64,000 nt of DNA from Bacteroidota bacterium (lineage in GTDB: Bacteria > Bacteroidota > Bacteroidia > J057 > JADKCL01): assembly GCA_016718825.1 (NCBI GenBank), contig JADKCL010000001.1:310001-374000 (forward strand), written 5' to 3'. The translations under genes were made by a program, and so were the position numbers. How positions within the stretch are numbered: position 1 is the stretch's first letter; every line of letters begins with the position of its first letter. A model generated the notes under the pieces. It searched no databases. It was not told the DNA's origin and worked only from the letters and a program-made list of their open reading frames with translations. Of this stretch, positions 55,468-62,300 are shown one piece after another.

Positions 55468-55491
55468 ACTGCTAACTGCTAACTGCTAACT
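55468..55491. repeat. Heptamer tandem repeat ACTGCTA x3
   Basis: Three perfect head-to-tail copies of ACTGCTA, plus a partial fourth, lie immediately after and over the stop codon of the LytTR gene (stop at 55490-55492). The surrounding 225-bp gap to the TonB receptor start shows no other feature. Confidence 0.7.
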
Positions 55492-56185
55492 ATTTCTGCG
55501 TATACGCTTCCCAAAACCCTGCTTCGTAGGTCGCGCCAATCGGAATCTCGATACCGGCAAGATGGACGATCTTGTTGCGCACGGCTTCGATACGGGCAAT
55601 GGGGACAATAAAACTCCGGTGGATGCGCAGAAATTCCTTGGTAGGCAATTTTTCCTCCATCTGCTTCATGCGCATGAGAGTGAGTACAGGTTTGCGTCCC
55701 TCAAGGTGAATTTTGATGTAGTCGTCCATCGTTTCGAAGTAGAGGATGTCGGCAAGGGGGATGTTGAGCAGGCTGTATTCGGCGCGGACTTGCACGAAAC
55801 GTTGCTCGGGGACTGCCTGTGCCTGTTTGGCCTGTTGCTGAATTTGTGCCTGCGTTACCGCCTGTGTGAAGCGTTCGAATGTGAATGGTTTGAGCAAATA
55901 ATCCACCGCCTTGAGGTCAAAGCCCGTCACCGCATATTGGCTGAAGGCGGTCGTGAAGATCACGAGCCTGTCGCCGCCCGCCGCCTTGTAAAACTCGATC
56001 CCCGAAATATCGGGCATGCGGATGTCGAGAAAAATAAGATCCACGGGAAATTCTTGCAGATACTGTCGCGCCTCGCTCGTGCGCGTGAAGGTTTTGCGCA
56101 GATCCAAGCCTTCCACTTTGTCGGCGTAGGCCTGAATGAGGGCAAGCGCAAGCGGCTCGTCGTCGATGGCGATGGCGGTGATCAT
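55490..56185 (-). CDS. LytTR-family response regulator
   Basis: This 231-residue regulator has a receiver domain with the phospho-acceptor in LIFLDIRMPD (Asp54), upstream acidic pair DDE (8-10) and Lys in LLKPF. A C-terminal LytTR DNA-binding domain follows (YFETMDDYIKIHL...FLRIHRSFIVPIARIEAV). LytTR proteins bind direct repeats upstream of target genes. The start overlaps the stop of its kinase by 4 bp (ATGA). The downstream neighbour is the TonB receptor operon, which is a plausible target because it lies immediately beyond. Confidence 0.93.
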   Translation of the reverse strand: MITAIAIDDEPLALALIQAYADKVEGLDLRKTFTRTSEARQYLQEFPVDLIFLDIRMPDISGIEFYKAAGGDRLVIFTTAFSQYAVTGFDLKAVDYLLKPFTFERFTQAVTQAQIQQQAKQAQAVPEQRFVQVRAEYSLLNIPLADILYFETMDDYIKIHLEGRKPVLTLMRMKQMEEKLPTKEFLRIHRSFIVPIARIEAVRNKIVHLAGIEIPIGATYEAGFWEAYTQK

Positions 56186-57186
56186 CGGTTATTGATCTCC
56201 AAGGTGACGGTATATTCTTCCGGATTCTCCACAATCGCCAGATGATGCCGGCCAGGATAGGCAATCTCCAACCGGCGTCGCGTATTTTCCAGCCCGATCC
56301 CGGATTCGGCCGCTGTATCTGCAAAGCTGCCAAATTTGTGGTTGCGCACCGTAAAGCGGATATGGTCGCTGCTCACCGCCAAGGCAATATGGATCGGGGA
56401 ATTTGCCTCCATGCTGATGCCATGTTTGAACGCATTCTCCACAAAGGAAACCAGGATCAAAGGCGCAATTTCCTTGCCTACCAAGTCGCCCGTGACCTGC
56501 AAGTCGATCTGCACGTTGTCGGTAAACCGCAGCTTTTGCAGCGCGATATAGTCATGGAGGTAGCTCACTTCACGTTCCAGGGGAACGCGGTTTTGCTTGC
56601 CTTCGTCGATCACATAGCGCATGATGGCACTCAATTTCTCGACAGCCGAAGGCGCGCGTTCGCTTTGTTGCAAGGCCAGGTAGTAGATGCTGTTGAGCGT
56701 ATTGAAGAGGAAATGCGGGTTGATTTGCGCCTTGAGATAGCTGAGTTCGGCCTGTGCCTTGGCATCTTCGGCGAGCCGCCACCTTTGGTAGACAAACAGC
56801 CCGAAGGAGAAGATCAAAACCACCATCGTGCGGTAGCCGGTGCCAAGCAGAATGATATTCAATCGCCCGTGAAACAGGTCTTGAATCCATGGCAAGTTGA
56901 AATACAACAGCGCCGAGAATCCCAAGATAGCATCTACGCAGACCACTACTGCAAGGCCATAGTAGCCATAGCGCCGCTGCAGGTAAAAGCGCGGCAAAAA
57001 CACCAGGAGATTGGCATAAAAGAAGGCAATCAAAGGCAAAGCCGTCAAGCTCAAGAGTAGCAGGAGGAGCGAAACGGGAATCTCCATCGGCCCCATTTGC
57101 GGTCGCGGCAGCATCATCGCCGGCAACGTGATGAAGATCACCCAGCCGATCACATGCATCACCATGGTATAGAGACGTCCCTTCAT
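56182..57186 (-). CDS. LytS/YehU-type sensor histidine kinase
   Basis: This 334-residue integral-membrane kinase has four hydrophobic segments in the first 135 residues (two are short hairpin pairs), with no extracellular sensor domain. The His_kinase phospho-site INPHFLFNTLNS (His158), an N box SFVENAFKHGI and a G box GIGLENTRRRL follow. It probably senses a membrane or wall signal and phosphorylates the overlapping LytTR regulator. Confidence 0.93.
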   Translation of the reverse strand: MKGRLYTMVMHVIGWVIFITLPAMMLPRPQMGPMEIPVSLLLLLLSLTALPLIAFFYANLLVFLPRFYLQRRYGYYGLAVVVCVDAILGFSALLYFNLPWIQDLFHGRLNIILLGTGYRTMVVLIFSFGLFVYQRWRLAEDAKAQAELSYLKAQINPHFLFNTLNSIYYLALQQSERAPSAVEKLSAIMRYVIDEGKQNRVPLEREVSYLHDYIALQKLRFTDNVQIDLQVTGDLVGKEIAPLILVSFVENAFKHGISMEANSPIHIALAVSSDHIRFTVRNHKFGSFADTAAESGIGLENTRRRLEIAYPGRHHLAIVENPEEYTVTLEINNR

Positions 57187-57469
57187 GATTTTCTGCCGGA
57201 AAGTTAATCAGAAGCCTGAAGGATGGTTTGGAATTATCGGGCAACGGCCGAATTTCATCGGGCAAGGCTCTCAATTGATGTCTGTCGCAGAATCTCGCCC
57301 AACATCCCCTGCCACGAAGATTGGGATGCTTGCCGTCATTTTTCGCCGGTACACAAGGCTCATGCTGGGGAAGGTGTGTACATGGAAGGTATGCTGCTTA
57401 ACTTTTAGGATCTGATTTAGGGTGAGATCTCAACTGAGCCCGAGGGCGATCGTTCTGAATGCCCTCAAC

Positions 57470-58528
57470 CTAAAAATACGTATTCACCGCAAATTCGAAT
57501 TGGTCCATGAAGATTTGCTTGAAGGCAGAGAGATTATTTTGCTCATAAAACAGCAGCATTGCCTTTTTGTAATCGACAGAATCTACGGTGCGAAAGGAAA
57601 TCGGGCAATGTTGGTGTTGTATCAATATGGCATTGCTCACGATACGGGCTGTGCGTTTGTTGCCATCCATAAACGGCTGAATGTAAGACAGCAAAACCAA
57701 AGCAAGCAAAGCCTTCTCGAAAACGGAAGACTTCGTGTTGATCAGGTTGCAAGTGTCCTGCAGGGCTTCCTTGATTTGAAATTCATTGTCGAGCGGTTGG
57801 TAATTGGTGCCCGTGATACCAACACGACGGCGGCGCACGTTTTTGTCCACGCCCAATTCCTTGGTGAGTAGTCGATGAATGTCCTCGATGGCCGAAATTC
57901 GGAGAGGATTCAAGTAATCGGGATTCGCCACGATGAAATCGATCGCTTCTTTGTGGTTGAGCAACATGGTCGCCTCGTCCTTGGTCTTTCCGGTGGCCGT
58001 GAGTTTTTCGCGAATCAGGCGTTCCGTTTCCAGCAAGGAATAAGTATTGCCTTCGATTTGGGACGATTTCCAGCTCAAGTCAATGGCGAGGCGCTCCATT
58101 TCCTTCGCAAATGCTGCTTCTGAAAGCTCTGCGGCATTGCCAAGGAACTTGTCTTGTAGCGTTTGCAAATGCGTCAACTCAGAAACCGACAAGATGGATA
58201 TTGTTGGAAGGACCTCCCGCAACAGCTGAAAATCAAATTGCTTTTTTATTGCACGCTCGTCAATGTCCCTTTGATAATAGGTTTCCAAGTTCACAGGCTC
58301 CAACACTGCGTAGCCAGGAGAAAGCGCATATTTGGTAGCCTTTCGTGTGCCCAATGCGACAATCAAGCCATCTTCTTTCAGTTTGGTAAGTATCCGCTTC
58401 ACCGTGGCGTAGCTGCCACCTGCTAAGCCCTCAAAAACCTCTTTGGATGAGGCCTGTGGCACATTTTTGAGAAATTCAATGATTTCGTGTTCTTTGGGAT
58501 CCACCGTGTTTTGTAATTTGAAGCTCAC
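57470..58528 (-). CDS. Fic-family protein with N-terminal winged helix; catalytic His replaced by Gln
   Basis: This 352-residue protein has an N-terminal winged-helix domain (residues ~10-72, EIIEFLKNVPQASSKEVFEG...TVKRILTKLKEDGLIVALG). A linker and a Fic domain follow with the N-terminal inhibitory motif in SSQIEGN (Ser155 to Glu159) and a Fic core IQPFMDGNKRTAR at 283-295. The residue normally His is Gln284 and GNGR is GNKR. Fic enzymes transfer AMP to proteins; loss of the His predicts low or altered activity, unless this is a subgroup with Gln. The start is GTG 58528, where the first codons are part of operator element A1; later starts such as GTG 58504 are possible. It ends the cluster. 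Confidence 0.83.
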   Translation of the reverse strand: MSFKLQNTVDPKEHEIIEFLKNVPQASSKEVFEGLAGGSYATVKRILTKLKEDGLIVALGTRKATKYALSPGYAVLEPVNLETYYQRDIDERAIKKQFDFQLLREVLPTISILSVSELTHLQTLQDKFLGNAAELSEAAFAKEMERLAIDLSWKSSQIEGNTYSLLETERLIREKLTATGKTKDEATMLLNHKEAIDFIVANPDYLNPLRISAIEDIHRLLTKELGVDKNVRRRRVGITGTNYQPLDNEFQIKEALQDTCNLINTKSSVFEKALLALVLLSYIQPFMDGNKRTARIVSNAILIQHQHCPISFRTVDSVDYKKAMLLFYEQNNLSAFKQIFMDQFEFAVNTYF

Positions 58529-58597
58529 AAAGATAGCAATTGAAGCTCAAAATCGGTGAAATTTGAGCTTCAAAGGAAGGTCTCATGAGCTTCAAAC
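58517..58597. promoter_or_regulatory. Four-element operator array A, 22-bp period
   Basis: Four copies of an 8-bp element lie at 58520, 58542 (GAAGCTCA), 58564 and 58586 (TGAGCTTC), each exactly 22 bp after the last. The first two are inverted relative to the last two, so the whole 74 bp is dyad-symmetric around 58557. Element A1 contains the GTG start of the Fic gene. The inner pair forms a 12-bp perfect inverted repeat with a 10-bp spacer. The regular two-turn spacing suggests a DNA-binding protein stacking on one face of the helix. Confidence 0.7.
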
Positions 58598-58737
58598 ACA
58601 AACTCAAGCCGATTGGACAAACGCCGCCTGCATTTCCTCCGAAAAGCCTTCGACTTCCCCGCTACGAGACCATTGCGCCCGCGACATGCTTAACTGCCGA
58701 TGGTTGGAGCCGTCATGTTGCGCCGCATATGGTGTAG
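58585..58737 (+). other. Short divergent open frame MSFKHKLKP..., uncertain
   Basis: The ATG inside operator element A4 opens a 50-codon frame on the plus strand. In the sister array at 59750 the same start is followed by a stop after ten codons. Most of the frame is antisense to the displaced gene tail, so it is probably not a gene, though it shows that both sides of the array start with ATG/GTG-AGC-TTC-AA. Confidence 0.25.
58608..58660 (-). repeat. Displaced 3' tail of the 61072-61776 gene (copy 3, 53 bp)
   Basis: About 53 bp match the 3' end of the gene at 61072-61776, reading FVQSA then TGA on the minus strand. It is joined through a 14-bp flank to operator array A. The stop codon TGA directly after SA probably represents the original end of that gene. 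Confidence 0.6.
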
Positions 58738-58757
58738 TAGGCAGAGCATGCACCCTG

Positions 58758-59693
58758 TCAGCGTTCCGCATCGCGCGAAATCAGAAAGTCTATGAGGGTC
58801 TGATCTTTAGATTTTTGAGCTGCTTGCAGCAGGGTGTGGTTGTAATATGGATAGACATAATGAATGTCCATTCCCCGGTCGAGCCAATATTCAATGCAAG
58901 GAATATGCTTTGCTGTTGGATCTGAGAAGGGATAAAACACATCTGTACCTTCCTGATGCGTCATGGTGAATTCAATTCCTTCTGCGAGGTACCATTCTAC
59001 GAGGGGCAAACAGGCACTTTGAGCCGCATAGTACACCAATGTGACATTCGAGCCGGGTGGGCGCTCATGGATGTCTGCGCCATGTTGATGCAGCAATTGT
59101 GCCATTTCCAAGCTCGTGGCAAGCATGATCGGCCTGAAATTGCGCGTGGGTTGCGTTGCAGAAAAGCCATATTCAAGCAATTCCCGCGCAAACGGCAGAT
59201 TGTCTTGCTCCACAGCAATGTGCAACAACGTCTCCGAATTGGGCGTGCAATAATCCAACGGAACGAGCGGCGTTCCCTCAAATGCTGCCTCAAGTGCCTG
59301 AATGGATTGAATTTTCTTGTAATCCATCTCAAATGAAAACCGGAGCTTGGGATGGGATTCAAATTCAACCGTACCAAGGAAAATGTCCCCGGTCGGATAG
59401 ACCTGCGGTTGCAAATCCGGCAGCTGAAATTCCTCGAAATAGCAATAGACAGAACGGATGTCCGTCCATTGCCGGTTGTTCGCCTCCAAAGCCGCTTGCA
59501 GCAAGCCCATCGCCGATTTCCGCCAATGCGGCAGCCATGAGCCCGTCAACAAGCTCTCAAAATAGCGTGCGGGTTTGGTGGTTTCAAGCTGTTCATGTTG
59601 GAGTTTCCCGCTGTAAAAGCGCAATGGCGAACCGGGAGACCCCTTGAATTCTAGCCAGAGATGGGCGTATTTTTTCTGCATATTGAAGCTCAT
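58758..59693 (-). CDS. Ankyrin-repeat protein
   Basis: This 311-residue cytoplasmic protein has an N-terminal ~135 residues of unknown fold with many aromatic residues (KYAHLWLEFKGSPGSPLRFYSG). About four to five ankyrin-like repeats follow (SETLLHIAVEQDNLPFARELLEYGFSA, FRPIMLATSLEMAQLLHQHGADIHE, VTLVYYAAQSACLPLVEWYLAEG, HTLLQAAQKSKDQTLIDFLI). No signal peptide. Its start codons ATG-AGC-TTC-AA are operator element B1 (an ATG four codons later is an alternative). It is in the middle of the duplicated-tail region; a regulatory or inhibitory partner role is possible but unproven. Confidence 0.8.
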   Translation of the reverse strand: MSFNMQKKYAHLWLEFKGSPGSPLRFYSGKLQHEQLETTKPARYFESLLTGSWLPHWRKSAMGLLQAALEANNRQWTDIRSVYCYFEEFQLPDLQPQVYPTGDIFLGTVEFESHPKLRFSFEMDYKKIQSIQALEAAFEGTPLVPLDYCTPNSETLLHIAVEQDNLPFARELLEYGFSATQPTRNFRPIMLATSLEMAQLLHQHGADIHERPPGSNVTLVYYAAQSACLPLVEWYLAEGIEFTMTHQEGTDVFYPFSDPTAKHIPCIEYWLDRGMDIHYVYPYYNHTLLQAAQKSKDQTLIDFLISRDAER

Positions 59694-59762
59694 AAAAAGG
59701 GTAATTGAAGCTCAAGATAGGTAAAATTTGAGCTTCAAAGGAAGCAGTCATGAGCTTCAAAC
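59682..59762. promoter_or_regulatory. Four-element operator array B, 22-bp period
   Basis: The same four elements as array A occur at 59685, 59707 (GAAGCTCA), 59729 and 59751 (TGAGCTTC), again exactly 22 bp apart. Element B1 contains the ATG of the ankyrin gene. The DNA between elements differs from array A (for example GATAGGTAA versus AATCGGTGAA) while the elements are unchanged, which suggests the elements are selected. Confidence 0.7.
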
Positions 59763-59772
59763 ACAAACTCAA

Positions 59773-59908
59773 GCCGACCTGACAAACGCCGCCTGCATTT
59801 CCTCCGAAAAGCCTTCCACTTCCCCCGGCACCGCAAAAGCCAGCATCGCCGAATTTACAAACCGTGACGCCGTCGGGTCGGGCGTGACCATGACCGCCTT
59901 GTGCAGGA
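59773..59908 (-). repeat. Displaced 3' tail of the 61072-61776 gene (copy 2, 136 bp)
   Basis: This 136-bp segment is about nine-tenths identical by eye to 61100-61235. Read on the minus strand it encodes 45 residues of the same C terminus (LHKAVMVTPDPT...EEMQAAFVRSA) with four differences, then TGA. Most base differences are silent, so it was probably once part of a functional paralogue. It is joined to array B. Confidence 0.7.
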
Positions 59909-59963
59909 TGGTGATGGTCACGCTGAGGAATGGGGCTTGCCGCATGGGTTCACCCCAAACACC

Positions 59964-60893
59964 CTACTCCACCATCAATCTGCGCTGCAAAACGCCATTC
60001 GATCCGGAGACTCTGACGAGATAAACCCCTGATGCCAACCCGGAAATGTCCAGGATGGCTGTACCACGTTTCAATGGTTGCACCAATACCGTGGCACCTG
60101 TCACATCCAAAATGTTCAGGACCATATCGTCGCCCAGATCGGCATCCACGACGAACTCCTCCGTCGCTGGGTTGGGAGAGCAATGGAGGTAGGCATCCGA
60201 CTTTGGCTCCGGAAGCGAGGTCGCGAGTGTGTCACTGATGCAACGGATGCTGAAGCCGTAGTTTTTGTACCCATAAACCGAGTCGGACTGCAAATAGGGA
60301 TCTGCATAAAAGAGTTTCCATGACCAACCATAGTCGGTTCCATTGGGGGTCGATGACCAATAAAAGGCATTTGAATTGAGGCTCATAAAGCCGCCAGTGC
60401 ACATTCGATGTCCACCAAGAACTGCAGAGAAGCCCGTCGAATTGGTGGCACCGGTATTGGGGGGTTTGCCAATGAGCAGTACCAGCTTCCTTTAGCGGGC
60501 CGCCTGCAGTGGATGGCCCTCCCAGAAACGTGGACAGCGTGTTCCAATCGGCGTTATTGGGCACATGCCAGCCCAGGGGCACAGCTTCCTGCTGTCGGCA
60601 ATGGTGTACCAAGTGTAAAGTCTGCCATAGGCTGCCACATTGTTCAAGTTGTCGTCATAGGCCCATTGATAGAGGGGACTTTTTTCCGTGCAAATATTCA
60701 AGGATGCAGGATTGGTCGTTTCAATCGGGGAGCCGTCTCCAAACTGTGTCACCCGAAGGTTCTCCTGAAGCCAGTATTGACGGCCGATTTGGACGATGGT
60801 ATAGATATTGCCTTCAATGTCAGCAACTGATTGAGCCCGCAGGTGCATTCCGAGCAAGGTCAATACGCAAAACAAAACCGTCAATCTTTTCAT
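59964..60893 (-). CDS. FISUMP-domain T9SS protein (two frameshifts)
   Basis: Three overlapping frames make one protein of ~309 residues. It has a signal peptide (MKRLTVLFCVLTLLGMHLRAQS), then a FISUMP domain (DIEGNIYTIVQIGRQYWLQENLRVTQFGDG, GRLYTWYTIADSRKLCP). The next frame continues GWHVPNNADWNTLSTFLGGP, and the third holds GFSAVLGGHRMCTGGF...FYWSST and a type A sorting domain (LHCSPNPATEEFVVDA...ILDVTGATVLV...GVYLVRVSGSNG). The breaks are near 60570 (one C missing in a C run) and near 60458 (one extra base in a run of six G). Both are in homopolymers. FISUMP domains are thought to bind or modify glycans outside the cell. Confidence 0.82.
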
Positions 60894-61071
60894 CGTGAAG
60901 GAATAAGGCGGTTGACCCCAAAGCCTTCATATTTGGCCCAAAGGTGCAATCAAATTGATCCCTGCCAAGATGGAAAGCCATTTCGGGTTTATCCCTGCGT
61001 CAAACACATGGCTACGCATGACTTTGGTCAATCTTCGCGCACATCACTCGGCTTTGCGAGGTGGTTTCTTG

Positions 61072-61776
61072 TCATCCGTTTGCATTCGGCATCCTGTTTG
61101 CCGATTGGACAAACGCTACCTGCATTTCCTCCGAAAAGCCTTCCACTTCCCCGGGCGCGGCAAAAGCCAGCATCGCCGAATTCACAAACCGCGACACCGT
61201 GGGGTCGGGCGTGACCATCACCGCCTTGTGCAGGAGCCCGAGCGTATCACCCGCACCCGTGGAGCAGCTGTTGTTGAACAGGACGATGCGGTAGGTGGAT
61301 GCATCGAAGCCTTCGACCTCGGTGACATAGGGCGCAAGCGCTTGCTCGCCTTCGACGTACATCGGGTTGTGAAACGCGAAATAGTCGGCTTCCGAAAGCT
61401 GCTTTTCGCGTGCATACGAGAAGTAATCCGCGAGCATCAAGCGGCTCTTGACCAAGGTAGGCTCATAGCCCAACATCAAAAAGGACTGCGCCGCGGCATT
61501 GTCGCGGTGAAATTTGGTGGTCTCCTGCTGATCGAAGCGGCCAAGCCATTGGTAGTGCAGGGCGATTCCACGCTCGGACATCAGGCGGGCGTGGAGGCCA
61601 TTTTTGAGGGCGACCATCGTGGCGCGCAACTTTTCTGGCGTGTAGTCAGCGCCGAAGTCTAGCACGGCAAAGCCGGGTTGTGTGAAGGCTTGCCGGAAGA
61701 CTTTGGGATAGGTGAAGGCGATGAGCGAATCCAGGGATTCTGTTGCGGCTTGGAGGTGGTAAGGTTTTGGGTGCAT
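61072..61776 (-). CDS. Hypothetical protein, possible 2OG-Fe(II) oxygenase-like
   Basis: This 234-residue cytoplasmic protein contains KFHRDNA (a possible HxD metal motif at about residues 89-95) and a later His (LLHKAVMV, about 189), as in 2-oxoglutarate/iron oxygenases, but the full fold cannot be confirmed. Its current C terminus reads FVQSANRMPNANG, whereas the displaced copies end FVQSA or FVRSA and stop. The last eight residues therefore look like sequence gained when the downstream DNA was rearranged. It is the source of the tail repeats at 59773 and 58608. Confidence 0.6.
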   Translation of the reverse strand: MHPKPYHLQAATESLDSLIAFTYPKVFRQAFTQPGFAVLDFGADYTPEKLRATMVALKNGLHARLMSERGIALHYQWLGRFDQQETTKFHRDNAAAQSFLMLGYEPTLVKSRLMLADYFSYAREKQLSEADYFAFHNPMYVEGEQALAPYVTEVEGFDASTYRIVLFNNSCSTGAGDTLGLLHKAVMVTPDPTVSRFVNSAMLAFAAPGEVEGFSEEMQVAFVQSANRMPNANG

Positions 61777-61821
61777 GGCGTTTTTGCAGATTTCATCAAT
61801 TTACGGTCAGATGTGGGGGAT

Positions 61822-62256
61822 TCAAAGCGCGGTTAATAAAATCGTCTTCGCCACCAAATCCACACCTTCCACCGAAGGCCGATCAGCCAAATCTTTAAGC
61901 GCATTCCGCAAGTCAGAAATCGCATCTTCGGGCATTTCCGCCACAACCTTCGTGAGCACCCAATAAATCCAAACCTCATCGTCCCCCTGCAAAACCGTCC
62001 TCACTTCAGGCACGACATCCCTTCCCAAACCAGCCAAAAAAGGAGCCAAAACCTGCGCCACAGGCCAGTTGTAATCTTGAAGCCAAACCAACATGTGGGG
62101 CAAAACGGGCTGAACCTCTGTAAATCCGAGTGCCACGATCGCCTTGGCCTTTTCGATGTCGCTTTTGTGCAGGGGTAGTTGTGAACGAAGCGCCAATGGC
62201 AATTCCTCCCAAGCTAGACCTTCGTAGATGTGCGGGACAGTGGATTGCAGGCTCAT
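61822..62256 (-). CDS. DUF5071 domain protein
   Basis: This 144-residue protein has a HEAT-like helical pair with ALGFTEVQPVLPHMLVWLQDYNWPVAQVLAPFLAGLG and DDEVWIYWVLTKVVAEMP, characteristic of DUF5071, a small family often found near toxin-immunity or polymorphic loci. No function is established. The start is ATG 62256; the open frame continues upstream and overlaps the end of the glycosyltransferase gene. Confidence 0.8.
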   Translation of the reverse strand: MSLQSTVPHIYEGLAWEELPLALRSQLPLHKSDIEKAKAIVALGFTEVQPVLPHMLVWLQDYNWPVAQVLAPFLAGLGRDVVPEVRTVLQGDDEVWIYWVLTKVVAEMPEDAISDLRNALKDLADRPSVEGVDLVAKTILLTAL

Positions 62257-62300
62257 TTTTCGGTGGTTTCGGTCCTCGTCTTCATTGGAGGAGCAGATCC

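Noticed and set aside
58526..58535. TATCTTTG promoter-like box on the minus strand just before the Fic GTG
   Set aside because: Fits TAnnTTTG, but would put the RNA start inside the coding sequence, and the sister array lacks it. Kept only as a reason to doubt the exact Fic start.
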